64,000 nucleotides of DNA from Paenibacillus sp. cl123 (GTDB lineage: Bacteria > Bacillota > Bacilli > Paenibacillales > NBRC-103111). Each line of letters starts with the position of its first letter. The stretch's first letter is position 1. This document shows positions 9,220 through 19,483 of this stretch, piece after piece. The notes below the pieces were generated by a model. The model saw only the letters and a program-made list of their open reading frames with translations. It was not told the origin of the DNA and did no database searches. A program made the position numbers and the translations under genes. The stretch is from NCBI RefSeq assembly GCF_900101595.1, contig NZ_FMYY01000027.1, positions 21,193-85,192 on the forward strand. The letters are read 5' to 3'.

Positions 9220-12200
9220 TCAGTTGCTGCGCCACGCTATAAAGCGCGCAAGCATGGCGGATACTTCAGCCCGGGTAACAGCGCCGGCAGGCTCCAGAAG
9301 GTTCCCCGGCTTGCCGGTAAGAATACCTGCCGATACAGCCCAATCGATGGCATCGTTGGCCCAGGCGGACACTTGGCCGCCGTCCGCAAAGCTTATGCCA
9401 TTGCCGCTGGCGGCAGGCTGTTCGGCGTAACGGTGCAGGACAGTAATCAGCTGTTCCCGGGTCATGGAAGCTTCGGGATTACTGCCATCGCTGATCTCGG
9501 AGGCGACAGCCCAGTCTGCGGCCTTGCTGTACCAATACTCTCCGCCTTCGGTCTCAACGCCATGCACACGAGCCAGCACGGTAAACAGCATGGCGCGGCT
9601 CACGGATACACCCGGCGCGAAGGTTCCCGGCTCCGTTCCGAGCAGCCATTCGCGGCTTGCCGTGAAGGCAATCGCTTCTGCCGCCCAATGGCTGTCAGGC
9701 ACATCCTGGAAAACAACCTTGTTGTCGATCAGCTTCACCGTCATATTTCCTTTGGCTGTAAAGCTCAATCCGGCTTCGGTGACAACCGTTCCGATCACTT
9801 CCTTCGTCCCGTTCTCCCGAACGGCAAAGGCTACCGTGGAAGCGGAAGCATTCTTGAACGGAACGGTAACCCGCGCTTGCGTTACGCCTTCAGGCAGATG
9901 GATGGCGGCAGTTACCGCCCCGAGAGCAGTCGTGACGGTCTCAACCTGGACCCCCTTCGCATCCGTGGTGACAGAGCGGCTGCTTCCATCTGGCTTGCTC
10001 ACGGTCTCCCGCTTGCTGCCATCCTGCTTGGTGACGACCTCGGTAATGGTACCGTTGCGTTCTTTCGTTCTCACTTCACGATCGCCATTCGGCCACACCG
10101 TAGTCTCCGTTACCGTGCCGGTTGTCTGATCGGTGCTGCTCACGGTCGTGCTGCCATCCTTGTTTTTGACTTCCGTAGACGGTGCAGACGGTTTAGTCGG
10201 AACGGCGGGATCGCTGCCGCCGCTTGAGGTATCGCCGCCGCCGTTGTCGTTATTGTATACACTCACCGTTACAACGCAGGAAGCCGTGTAACCGCCGTCT
10301 TCAGTGGCTACCGTAATCACGGCTGAGCCTGCGGCATGAACCGTCACCAGACCGTGCTCATCCACGGTAGCTACAGCCGGATTGGAGCTGCTCCAGGTCA
10401 CCGTCTTGTTGGCTGCGTCAGCGGGTTTCACGTCTGCTGTAAGCTGAACAGTCGAAGCCCCGTGATTGGTATACAGCTGGGCGGCGGTCTGATTCAGGCT
10501 CACACTCGTCACAAGCACCGGCGGCGTATAGACGGCAATGGTCAACGCTACATGGGGACTGGCTTTATGAGTATCCGTCTGTGCGTAACGAACCCAATAA
10601 GTTCCGGGAGAAAGATTGGCGATGGCGTCCCCTTCGACGCTCAACCAGGTGCTGCCGTTGTCGGAGGACCACTCCATGGAAGAATTAACCCCGGTGATGC
10701 GTCCGTCATTGGCTCCAACCGCCGTTTCATTGGTGTGATTGAGCCCCGTGGGCGCAGCCTTCGGTCCTCCGATCACCATCGCTTTGAAATCATCAAAGTC
10801 AATGGAGGCATTGGCATAGCCATCGACGCCGAACCGCTGGCCAGCCAGCTTCTCACCGCCTGTATGACGGAAATTGTAATCGGTGGCCACCTCAACATCG
10901 TTTATATAAACGGTATAAGTTTTGGCGTCCCAATTCGCCACCATTTTGATTTTGTACCAGGTATTGTACTGAAAGTCTTGGACCTTGACCTTCGTGGAAG
11001 GTCCATTCTGTACGATAATTTTACCCATATCAAAAGCCGTGACCAAGGAGTAATTGCCTGTGCCGCTGTCGTTGCGCACCATGGCGCCATTGGCGTACTG
11101 AAAATTGGTGTTTAGTCTGGCACGGTATTCGATGACGATGCGCTCATCCGCCTCAGCCCGTACCTCGCCTGCATACGGCAGGAACAGGTTGGCCTTGCCC
11201 GAGGTCGCCGTTGTGGTCACCCGGAGGAACCGATTCCCGGCCTCTTCCTGTACAGTGGCGGAAGCGCCATTGGTCAGATCCTCGGTCGTAATGCCATAAG
11301 GATACTTGCCAATCGTATCGCCGGAGAAATCCCGGTAAGCGTTATAGACAACGCCGTCCTGAACGCTGTTCAGCGAACCTAACAAAGCGGCTTCCGCTTG
11401 CGCAAGCTTATCCAGTTGCTCGTTAAACTGCTCTTTGCTCAAATCGGCGTTGCCGGCCAGCTCTTCCGCCTTGTTCACCTCGGCTGCGAAGGCATCATAC
11501 TTGGATTGGCTGTAGTTGCCCAGCCCGTCACCCAAAGGATAAGAGAAATTGACCAGCTTGCTGCGGAGCTGATTCACAATCTCATCAAGGCCCCAGCCCG
11601 GAATAACGTTTACGGAAACGGTGGAAGGAAACTCACGGCCATCCAGCTTCAGGATGACAGGCAGCTGAACCGTGCCAAGGGAGTAGAAGTCAAGTCCCTC
11701 CGGCTCCCAGCTGACGACCTCTGCTTTCTTCGACTGGCTGTTGTAGACTACATCAACTACGCTCGGCAGCTTAGGGGCTACTCCGGAAGGCGTCTTCACT
11801 TGGGTAGCAACCTGAACCGCATCAGAAGCTGCGATCACGGCCAAGCTGAGCGCTGTCTTCTTGCCGTTGTATTCGGCTGTAATCGAAGCTGTGCCCGGCT
11901 TTACCGCATAGACCGCATGGGTCACAGAATCAATTCCGGCCACTTCCGGATCGCTGCTCGTGTACTGGGCAGCCGCTGTCACATTCTGAACCTCGTAATT
12001 GTTATAGTTGGCCATTACCTGCAAAGGCCCGCTGCTCTGTCCGCTGGTCAGGATGCGGTCCAGTCCGCCGACAGCAACGGACTGCACAGCTTTGGGCTCC
12101 GCCGCAACGGTAACTGTGGCTGTCGCCGTTTTCCCGTTATAGGTGGCGGTAATTGTAGCACTGCCCGCACCGACAGCCTTAACCCCGCCACCACCGTCAA

Positions 12201-13845
12201 TAGCGGCGATCTTCGTATCGGAAGAGGTGAAGGTTGCTCCTGCCTCTACAGCGGTATAGGTCGTGCCTGTTACCGTATACAAAGGCAAGCTGTGGGTTTC
12301 ACCCAATCCGAGCGTATACCCCGGGGCAGCGAATAGCATCTCCGTGGCATCCAGCTTAAATAGATCCAAGCTGTCGATTTCGGCGAGGTTATTTCCCTTC
12401 GAGAAGCGGAGAATATTGTCGCCTTCCTTCAGATAGACCTTCGCGGAGGATAGTCCCCAACGATTCACGCCGGAATACACGATGCTCAAATTGATGCCCG
12501 AGCTCCCGTTGATCGACAAAATATGAGAAGCATCGGCCGCATTGGGCGAGCCGTTGGCATTGCGCACGGCCAGCATATAAAATCCCGTCTCCGGCACATT
12601 GACGGTAAACTGGGCATAATCATCGGCGTTCTTGATGTTGGCAATCTTCATCCCGCCGGAAGCGGTGGCCTCCCGCCGGACAGCGGGAGAAGCTTCACCG
12701 CCCGGAGCTTTCACCAGCAGCGCGTTTTCCGCTTCATAACGCTTCCGCACCGGCTCGCCCGAAGGCGTGGCAATCGGGATGTTCGGATCGGCAGGCTCGC
12801 CCAGGTTCGGCGTATTGTCAGAATTCCAAGTGAATTTCTGCGTGTGGACTTTACGGGTCCATCCCGATCCCGGCCAGCGGGCGGCATGATAGATGATCCA
12901 GTCTTCTGTGCCGTCAGGAGACGTGACGATGCTGTGATGACCCGGGCCGTAAACGCCGTTGGCGCTGGAGAAGATCGGCTTGTCTTTTTTCACCCAGGAA
13001 TCGGGATTCATCAAATCATCGCCGATCTTGGCTGTGATCAGCCCGAGGCAATAGCTGTCTGTCCAGCTTCCGTTTGCGGAATAGACCAGATTGATCGTGT
13101 CGCCTTTTACCGTGACTTGGGGGCCTTCATTAATTCGGGCCGGGGACGATTCCCAGTCATATTCAGACGTCGAAAGCAATACCCTCTCCGAGCTGATGGT
13201 CCGCGGATCACTCATCTCCGCAATATATAAGTTCTGGAAGCTTCCGTCCGTTTCTTCCCAGCCGGACCAGATGAAATAATGCTGCTCACCCACCGTCAGC
13301 ACCGTGCCGTCGATCGCCCAACGATCGGAAGGATCGGTAATCTTCCCTTTGAACTCCCAGGTGCCGGTCAACGGATTGGCACTGGCGTTCTCCAGCACGT
13401 ACATGCGGTGATTGGCATTGGTTCCGTTGTCGGCAGCGACATAAATATACCATTTGAATTGGCCGTCGGTATCCTTGAGATAGTGCATCTCCGGCGCCCA
13501 AATATTGGAGCTGTACATGGTGCCCTTGACCGGCGACCACGCCAGGCGCCTCTCGCCCGCCTCAAGACCGGAGATGGTCTTCGCCCTGCGGATCACGACG
13601 CCGCTGGCGTTCGCGAAGACGTTGTAGTAATAGCCGTCCGTGTGCTTGTAAACCCAAGGATCGGCTCCTGTCTGCATAATGACATTGTAGAAATCCGACA
13701 CATTTTTCCCCTCCTGCGCAAACGAAGGTATGGCATCCGCCGAACCCGGCGACGGCTCCGCAGCCCCGACTAGTCCGCTCCATTGCGGCAGCATCAGCAG
13801 CACCGCGAGACAAAGCAGCAGATGTCTGAATTTATTCCTGACCAT
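9220..13845 (-). CDS. Secreted SLH-anchored GH43 glycosidase, multi-domain (1541 aa)
   Basis: The signal peptide is followed by a GH43 five-bladed propeller (about 45-345). Candidate catalytic residues are the Asp in QTGADPWVY, the Asp in RWAIDGTVLT and the Glu in RINEGPQVTV, consistent with arabinofuranosidase/arabinanase activity. Next come a CBM6/35-like module (RYEAENALL, about 370-490), Ig-like Big_2 and Big_4 domains, a LamG-like beta-sandwich (DFSGDTIGKYPYG), another Big_2, a Thr/Ser-rich repetitive linker and three SLH repeats at the C-terminus (FQDVPDSHWAAEAIAF onward). SLH repeats bind pyruvylated secondary wall polymer, so the enzyme is held on the cell surface. The start is ATG 13845 with AGGAGG 6 nt upstream, rather than the in-frame TTG at 13851 that abuts the Shine-Dalgarno. 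It lies 53 bp after the other GH43 gene, so both are probably one transcript. Confidence 0.88.
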   Translation of the reverse strand: MVRNKFRHLLLCLAVLLMLPQWSGLVGAAEPSPGSADAIPSFAQEGKNVSDFYNVIMQTGADPWVYKHTDGYYYNVFANASGVVIRRAKTISGLEAGERRLAWSPVKGTMYSSNIWAPEMHYLKDTDGQFKWYIYVAADNGTNANHRMYVLENASANPLTGTWEFKGKITDPSDRWAIDGTVLTVGEQHYFIWSGWEETDGSFQNLYIAEMSDPRTISSERVLLSTSEYDWESSPARINEGPQVTVKGDTINLVYSANGSWTDSYCLGLITAKIGDDLMNPDSWVKKDKPIFSSANGVYGPGHHSIVTSPDGTEDWIIYHAARWPGSGWTRKVHTQKFTWNSDNTPNLGEPADPNIPIATPSGEPVRKRYEAENALLVKAPGGEASPAVRREATASGGMKIANIKNADDYAQFTVNVPETGFYMLAVRNANGSPNAADASHILSINGSSGINLSIVYSGVNRWGLSSAKVYLKEGDNILRFSKGNNLAEIDSLDLFKLDATEMLFAAPGYTLGLGETHSLPLYTVTGTTYTAVEAGATFTSSDTKIAAIDGGGGVKAVGAGSATITATYNGKTATATVTVAAEPKAVQSVAVGGLDRILTSGQSSGPLQVMANYNNYEVQNVTAAAQYTSSDPEVAGIDSVTHAVYAVKPGTASITAEYNGKKTALSLAVIAASDAVQVATQVKTPSGVAPKLPSVVDVVYNSQSKKAEVVSWEPEGLDFYSLGTVQLPVILKLDGREFPSTVSVNVIPGWGLDEIVNQLRSKLVNFSYPLGDGLGNYSQSKYDAFAAEVNKAEELAGNADLSKEQFNEQLDKLAQAEAALLGSLNSVQDGVVYNAYRDFSGDTIGKYPYGITTEDLTNGASATVQEEAGNRFLRVTTTATSGKANLFLPYAGEVRAEADERIVIEYRARLNTNFQYANGAMVRNDSGTGNYSLVTAFDMGKIIVQNGPSTKVKVQDFQYNTWYKIKMVANWDAKTYTVYINDVEVATDYNFRHTGGEKLAGQRFGVDGYANASIDFDDFKAMVIGGPKAAPTGLNHTNETAVGANDGRITGVNSSMEWSSDNGSTWLSVEGDAIANLSPGTYWVRYAQTDTHKASPHVALTIAVYTPPVLVTSVSLNQTAAQLYTNHGASTVQLTADVKPADAANKTVTWSSSNPAVATVDEHGLVTVHAAGSAVITVATEDGGYTASCVVTVSVYNNDNGGGDTSSGGSDPAVPTKPSAPSTEVKNKDGSTTVSSTDQTTGTVTETTVWPNGDREVRTKERNGTITEVVTKQDGSKRETVSKPDGSSRSVTTDAKGVQVETVTTALGAVTAAIHLPEGVTQARVTVPFKNASASTVAFAVRENGTKEVIGTVVTEAGLSFTAKGNMTVKLIDNKVVFQDVPDSHWAAEAIAFTASREWLLGTEPGTFAPGVSVSRAMLFTVLARVHGVETEGGEYWYSKAADWAVASEISDGSNPEASMTREQLITVLHRYAEQPAASGNGISFADGGQVSAWANDAIDWAVSAGILTGKPGNLLEPAGAVTRAEVSAMLARFIAWRSN

Positions 13846-13897
13846 GTGCAATCCTCCTTGAAATGATGTCAGCCCTTCCAGTTCACGCTTCCTGCTT

Positions 13898-16800
13898 CTA
13901 CTTTCTATAACTCAGCATGTTCAGCAGTACCCTGATCGCCTCCGCTCTTGTTGCTTGATCGCCCGGAGCAAACTGATTCCCTCCTTTGCCTTCCATAATG
14001 CCCCGCTTGCTCAAGACCGCGACGGCATCCTTGGCCCAGTCGGGAATAGCCGCGTCATCCGCAAAACCCGCGGTTGCAGCCCCCTCGCCTGACTGCCCCA
14101 GGGCGCTTGCGATCATCTTGGCCATCTCGCTGCGGGTCATCTCGGCATCCGGGCGGAAGGAACCGTCCTCGTAACCGGAAATAATCCCTGCCCGCACCGC
14201 CTGCTCCACGGCATCCATCGCCCAGGCGCCAATCTGTTCCTTATCGGTGAACGTCAGCGGTGCGCTTTCATGACGGTTCTCTTGCGGCTTAAGCGCATGG
14301 ATGAGCATGACGGCAAACTCGGCCCGCGTTACCGTCCGATCCGGCTTGAACGTACCATCCGGATAACCGCTGACGATTCCCAGGTCAATCGCTTGCTTGA
14401 CATCGGTCTCCGCCCAGTGCGCCGCCAGGTCGCTCAAGTTGACCGCCGGCTTCGGAGCGGGCGGGTTGGCCGCCTGATCGACGCCGAATACCGCAAACTT
14501 GGCAACGCTGCTCACCTTCACGGCAATGGAAGCGGCCCCGTTGATTTGTCCGCCTAATGCCCTCCAGTTTTTTTGCGCTTCGTCATAGGCAAATACAGCC
14601 GGCTGTTGACCCTTCTTGATGCGGGCCGGATCGAAAGCAAGCGTCAGCGTAATTTCCTTGTCGAAATCCCCGGGGAAATCCTTCCGAAGCTCGAACACCG
14701 GGCTGGCCGGCGCAGCTTGGCCTGCAAGCAGCTTTTGCGTATCCGTTATCTTGCTGATGCTAAGCTGGAATTCCTTTCGGGAAGCGCCCGCAGGAATCTC
14801 AATCTTGATCTCGTCCCCCAGGCCGTATTCACCCTTCTTGTCGGCCGGAACCGTAAATTGGCTGCTGCTGACCGAATTCATTTCTTTGCCCGCTGTTGCG
14901 GATGGCGAGCTGCCGCCGGATGAGTCCCCCTCATCCGAGCCTCCCCCAGAAGAACCGCCCGATTGTTTAGCCGTCCATTGCGCATACAGGGTCACATTCG
15001 CCCCGCCCATTGTGAATGTCTGACCTTCCGTGTAGCCGGCTCCGCTGCCGTCCGCCCGTACATTCCAGCCGGCAAATACATAACCAGGCTTCTCCAGATT
15101 GCCGGTATTGCCGTAGACCGATACCGTGACGCCTTGCTCATAGCTGCTGTTATCAACCGGTGCGTGACCGCTTGCCGCGCCGTTGCCGTTATAGGTCACG
15201 CCGTAGGACGGCGCTCCGAATATCGCCGTGATGGCCACCGCCTCGTCCGGCATGATGAAGGTGTTGTCGGTCACTCTCAGGCTGCCGGGACTGATCACCT
15301 TCCAGCCCTTGAAGAGCTGGCCCGGATCTGGCGTGGCGGTTAACGTAATCGCCGTATCCTTGACTGCCGAAGGTACATTGGCGCTGGCAATGCCATGCCC
15401 CTCGGCTGCCACCGTAATAAGATGGCTGGTCAAAGCAAAGCTGTCCACCACATTGACACTGAGCACAGCAGGGTTCCCTTGATTAAACTGGATAGAAAAG
15501 TCTACCGTATCGCCCTTCTGCAGCCCCCATGCGGCCATAGTCTCACGCTTGATAGTCAACATGTCCCCGCTGACCGTATAATCATCCGTTGTCAATGCGC
15601 CATTGTATACGGCGCCTGCTACTGTTGCCGCGTATACCACGCCGGTCACAGATTTGGCTTCATTCCATATGATGCCGGTGCTGACATCTCCCGGCACATA
15701 GAGATCGTAGGTTGCCTTTTCCGGACTAACATCCGCGTCCTTCTTGGAGACGGTGATGGTGAAGTCCTTGGAGTAGCTCACACCGGTATCGCTGCCTTCT
15801 TCAATCGTAGCGGTGACAATGACAGTTCCCGCTCTGGTGGCGGTCAGCACATTTCCGTCCAGGACAGCCCTTGTTTGCCCGGCATCCTTGATGCTCCAGG
15901 CGATGCTTTTGCGCGTGGCCCAATCCGGCGAGACTGTTCCGAAGAGAGTCAGCTCCTGCCCGGCCTGCGCCGTGTCCGGGACAGCCGAAATGTCCGACAC
16001 CGCATAGAAGGTATTGTCATACAGATTGCGCAGCTCGATCTTAAACCGCTGGTGATCTTTCCCCTCGTCATCGGCCAGCCGTATAACCGCGTTGTTTCCT
16101 TTGGAAGCTTCATTGACCGTAATCACTTTGCCATTGCTTTTGTTGATGATTTTGTAGTAATCGCCATCCTTCTCCAAACGCCATTGTTCGCTATCGGAGG
16201 GGATGGGAGCTTCCTCCATAGTCTGATTGAGAATCAGCTCCTGGATGCCCGAATCAGGCTTGATATCGAGGAAACGTGCGCCGCGCATAATCAGAATCCG
16301 GTAATAGCCTGTTCCCAAATCCACGAAGCGCATCAATTGACTGTTGGTTTCGCCATTGGAAAATTGGATGACGGCCGCTCCCTGATTGTACTTCTCCCCT
16401 GCCACGCTCAGCGCCTTGCCGCTGTGCTTCGGCTGGATCTTCACCATCTTCTCGGGAGTCAGCTCCTTGGCCTTCGTGCTCATGAAGCCGCCGCTGAATT
16501 TATCCAGAGTCAGGCTGTCTATATTGAGCTGGCCCGTATCCCCTTCCTCACGGCGGAATTCAATGCTATTCTTCCCGGCCTGCAGATGGACTGTCTCGGT
16601 CGCGTCCATCCAGGTATCCCAATTCGCTGTCGGCGGCAAGGAAACTTGCTTAACCCGGTTGCCATTCACATACAGGGTCATGGTTCGATTCGTCGACTGT
16701 ACGCCCGAATAACGCAAGGTTGACGTATAGGCCGCCGTATAGGGGACATTTACTTCGAAACGGACAGCATCCCCTTTTTTCTGGAATAAGCCGACATAAC

Positions 16801-19144
16801 CGTTGCCTTCAAACCATAGACGGTCTCTGCCGATTCCCGGCGTGCCTGAGAGGGCTGCCGCTTCCGCCTGGTATTTCCAGGGCGTGCGTTTATTCAGATG
16901 AATATGATCGATCCGGATGACGCCTGAATCCCCGGCCGCGTTCTTATAGGCGATGCTGTTTTTCCCTTTGTTCAGGGGAACGGTCACCGTGTATTCCTTC
17001 CATATCCCGGCCCCTCCGGAGTGGGGAAGGACGATGTCCTGCACAGGCGCACCGTTCACCTCCAGCGACAATGTTTTGCCGCCCTGCTCCGTGGCGTATC
17101 GCAGCTTGAGATCATAGCTGGCCGCATACTCGGCATCCACAGAAAATTCCACGGACGAGTTCGCCTGGGACAGGCCGCTCACATAGCCGGTTCCCGTATT
17201 GCCATCCTGAGCCTGAACGATCCCAGCATCCGCTCCGCCTGTCGTATGGGCCGATTCCGCCTCGTACGTCCAGGTCGCCGCTTCGGTAACGGTGATATAA
17301 TCGAGGTTCACATCCGCCGCATCGCCATTGTCATACTTATAGGTGATGACATTGCCGCCTTCTTTCAGGAATACGTTGTCATAGCGGTCGGCCCACTTAT
17401 CCCATGCCTTCAGACCGAAGAAATTCGCTTGTTTGATCTTCACGCCATTCACATACATGGTCAAAGTTCCATCGTCCTCGCCTCCCGCGCCATAAGCCAG
17501 CTTGACCGAATAGCTGCCCGCGCGAGGTGCGTTTACGGTAAAGCTGACAGCCGCGTTCGGCTCCGTGAACCCGCTGGCATAGCCTGAACCGCTATAGCCC
17601 GCATGATTTTGAGCGACGACCGCGCCTCCTGACAGCTGCGCGCTCTCCGCTTCATACAAGACGCTTTTCTTGGCAATGATCGCGTCCAGCCCCAAGGCGC
17701 TTTTACCGGATAGACGCACGATGTTGCTTCCTTCATTCAGCCGGATGTTGTGAACCGTTTTCAAGTCGAAATTCAGCTTCTTCTCCGGTCCGGCATTGGA
17801 CGGAAATACAAGCGCGGCCGGAGCCTCCTGGTTCACGCCCAGCGTCATGGTGATCGGCTCTGCCGTATTGTTGTTGTAACGGAAGTCCAGCGAGTAAATC
17901 CCGCCTGCCTGGGTGTCGACCGTAAACTCCACATAGTCGCTGTCAGCGCTATTGCTGTACCGGGCATATCGGCCGGACGAGGCATAGATGCTGTTCATCG
18001 TTGCTCTTACAGCCCCTGATAATTGCGCGTCCTCAGCTTCATAAACTTCGCTCTTCTCCTCGCCCGAAGGGCGGCTCAGCACCGTGCCCGGGTTGGACGG
18101 GATGCCCAGATTGATGAAGTCATTGTCGTCCCAATTGATCCGCTGGGCGCGAACTTCTCTGTTTTTGCCCCCTTGACTATGGGTCGGAATGCCATGGTAT
18201 GTAATCCAATCCTCTGTGCCGTCCTCCGATTTCAGGAATAGCGGCGAGCCCGTCGAATAAGAGCCGTTTTCGTCCGAACGTTTCATGATCGGCTCGGGAT
18301 GCTTATGCCATGCCGCTTCATTCTCCACGCTTTGCGCCAGATCGGCCCAGGACAAGCCGACAGCATAGTTATCATGCGTGTAGCTGCTTGCGGAATAAGC
18401 GAAAAAAACTTTACCGTTTCGCTCCACCACGGCCGCGCCTTCATTGACATTATCCACATACTTCTCCCAGTCGTAGGTCGGCCTGGCTAACGTGATTTCT
18501 TCCCCCTCCAATGTCCACGGATTTTTCATTTTGACAATTGTAGGGCACTCATCAAATCTCTCCTTTCCCGTCGTTGGATCTATAAAATAAAAATATTTGG
18601 TATACGTCATATACCTCTGCCCCTTGATGGTGACAAAGCCGGTAGGCAGTCCGTAGCTTTGCGTATTCAGCAGTCCCTTCTGGGGCGTAAGTCCGTCTCC
18701 ATTGTCATAGGTTCCCTTCAGCTCCCAAGTCCCTTCAAATGGATCTGGCGAGCTGTTCTCCAGCACATAGGAGCTGGGATGCCCGTAAGCAAAACGCCCC
18801 GCTTCATCACTGACCTTCGGACCGGAGGCGAAATAGATGTACCATTTGCCGTCGATCCTGTGCGCATCGGGCCCCCATATAAATTCCAGGTCCTCGGGTA
18901 ATTTCCATACTTCTTTACTCTTTGCGGTGGAAACGCCAAGAATGGTTTCATGCCGTTTCAAGACAACATTGCCATCGCCTGCCGCCGAATAATAATAGCC
19001 GTCGTCTTGCCGTTCAATGGTAGGATCTGCTCCTTTCATCAGCGGATTCAGATAATGGGATGACACATCCGCATGGGCGATATTGGACAGCATCGTTACG
19101 AGCAGTACCGCCAGGGACACAGCAAACAAACCAACTCTCCTCAT
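13898..19144 (-). CDS. Giant SLH-anchored GH43 protein with four CBMs (1748 aa)
   Basis: A signal peptide precedes a GH43 domain (about 30-360) with catalytic candidates in MKGADPTIER, WGPDAHRIDG and NVNEGAAVVE. Four consecutive CBM6/35-like modules follow, each starting Y-(E/Q)-A-E (VYEAEDAQLSG, LYEAESAQLSG, TYEAESAHTTG, KYQAEAAALSG). Then come a ricin-type lectin fold (KIQPKHSGKALSVAGEKYNQ), an Ig-like domain, a CBM_X2-type domain (SPEKATYDLYVPGD), two InlB-B/Flg_new type repeats (PGYVFAGWNVRADGSG), a Ser-rich linker, a ZU5-like beta region and three SLH repeats. It is probably a cell-surface arabinan- or arabinoxylan-degrading enzyme with multivalent binding. AGGAGGAGG precedes ATG 19144. 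It is the first gene of the GH43 unit, behind the promoter at 19263-19329. Confidence 0.88.
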   Translation of the reverse strand: MRRVGLFAVSLAVLLVTMLSNIAHADVSSHYLNPLMKGADPTIERQDDGYYYSAAGDGNVVLKRHETILGVSTAKSKEVWKLPEDLEFIWGPDAHRIDGKWYIYFASGPKVSDEAGRFAYGHPSSYVLENSSPDPFEGTWELKGTYDNGDGLTPQKGLLNTQSYGLPTGFVTIKGQRYMTYTKYFYFIDPTTGKERFDECPTIVKMKNPWTLEGEEITLARPTYDWEKYVDNVNEGAAVVERNGKVFFAYSASSYTHDNYAVGLSWADLAQSVENEAAWHKHPEPIMKRSDENGSYSTGSPLFLKSEDGTEDWITYHGIPTHSQGGKNREVRAQRINWDDNDFINLGIPSNPGTVLSRPSGEEKSEVYEAEDAQLSGAVRATMNSIYASSGRYARYSNSADSDYVEFTVDTQAGGIYSLDFRYNNNTAEPITMTLGVNQEAPAALVFPSNAGPEKKLNFDLKTVHNIRLNEGSNIVRLSGKSALGLDAIIAKKSVLYEAESAQLSGGAVVAQNHAGYSGSGYASGFTEPNAAVSFTVNAPRAGSYSVKLAYGAGGEDDGTLTMYVNGVKIKQANFFGLKAWDKWADRYDNVFLKEGGNVITYKYDNGDAADVNLDYITVTEAATWTYEAESAHTTGGADAGIVQAQDGNTGTGYVSGLSQANSSVEFSVDAEYAASYDLKLRYATEQGGKTLSLEVNGAPVQDIVLPHSGGAGIWKEYTVTVPLNKGKNSIAYKNAAGDSGVIRIDHIHLNKRTPWKYQAEAAALSGTPGIGRDRLWFEGNGYVGLFQKKGDAVRFEVNVPYTAAYTSTLRYSGVQSTNRTMTLYVNGNRVKQVSLPPTANWDTWMDATETVHLQAGKNSIEFRREEGDTGQLNIDSLTLDKFSGGFMSTKAKELTPEKMVKIQPKHSGKALSVAGEKYNQGAAVIQFSNGETNSQLMRFVDLGTGYYRILIMRGARFLDIKPDSGIQELILNQTMEEAPIPSDSEQWRLEKDGDYYKIINKSNGKVITVNEASKGNNAVIRLADDEGKDHQRFKIELRNLYDNTFYAVSDISAVPDTAQAGQELTLFGTVSPDWATRKSIAWSIKDAGQTRAVLDGNVLTATRAGTVIVTATIEEGSDTGVSYSKDFTITVSKKDADVSPEKATYDLYVPGDVSTGIIWNEAKSVTGVVYAATVAGAVYNGALTTDDYTVSGDMLTIKRETMAAWGLQKGDTVDFSIQFNQGNPAVLSVNVVDSFALTSHLITVAAEGHGIASANVPSAVKDTAITLTATPDPGQLFKGWKVISPGSLRVTDNTFIMPDEAVAITAIFGAPSYGVTYNGNGAASGHAPVDNSSYEQGVTVSVYGNTGNLEKPGYVFAGWNVRADGSGAGYTEGQTFTMGGANVTLYAQWTAKQSGGSSGGGSDEGDSSGGSSPSATAGKEMNSVSSSQFTVPADKKGEYGLGDEIKIEIPAGASRKEFQLSISKITDTQKLLAGQAAPASPVFELRKDFPGDFDKEITLTLAFDPARIKKGQQPAVFAYDEAQKNWRALGGQINGAASIAVKVSSVAKFAVFGVDQAANPPAPKPAVNLSDLAAHWAETDVKQAIDLGIVSGYPDGTFKPDRTVTRAEFAVMLIHALKPQENRHESAPLTFTDKEQIGAWAMDAVEQAVRAGIISGYEDGSFRPDAEMTRSEMAKMIASALGQSGEGAATAGFADDAAIPDWAKDAVAVLSKRGIMEGKGGNQFAPGDQATRAEAIRVLLNMLSYRK

Positions 19145-19262
19145 TAAAAAAATTTCCTCCTCCTTGGGGAATTTGATGTGGAGCTTGTTGGCGGGCAGAA
19201 AATGATCGCTCGTAATAAACCGCTTTCATTCTCACTAGAAGCTTCGCTCCATGGATGTTTAC

Positions 19263-19329
19263 ACTGTACTGTGTTCCTTCCACCCCGGGCCTTAAAAATC
19301 TTTAGGTCTTTCTGTACGATTTTTGTTAT
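19263..19329 (-). promoter_or_regulatory. Activator-type promoter of the GH43 unit
   Basis: On the minus strand ACAAAAATCGTACAGAAAG, ACCTAAAGATT and TTAAGGCCCGG are followed 21 nt later by TACAGT as a -10 box. The block and spacing match those at 9046-9115, and the downstream sequence is otherwise unrelated. There is no good -35 hexamer. A common activator is likely. Confidence 0.6.
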
Positions 19330-19369
19330 TTACCTAAATTTCCCTCCTGCGGACTAAAGCCCCATCCAT

Positions 19370-19414
19370 GCATTCAGCCCAGACGTCGCCGTCTGGGCTG
19401 AATGCTTATTTTTG
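19370..19414 (+). terminator. Perfect 16-bp hairpin with T-run on the plus strand
   Basis: The arms GCATTCAGCCCAGACG and CGTCTGGGCTGAATGC close on TCGC and are followed by TTATTTTTG. The geometry is that of a plus-strand terminator, yet the nearest genes on both sides are on the minus strand. It may stop antisense transcription, or act as an end-of-transcript hairpin for the peptidase gene. Confidence 0.6.
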
Positions 19415-19483
19415 TATAGGCCGCCTTCTCCATGAGAGGGCAGCAGCGGCGGATCATGCCGTCCGGCTCTTGACGGCGGGGTT

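Noticed and set aside
15395..16723. 442-residue plus-strand ORF opposite the giant GH43 gene
   Set aside because: Shadow of a strongly supported coding frame; no start signal or family resemblance.
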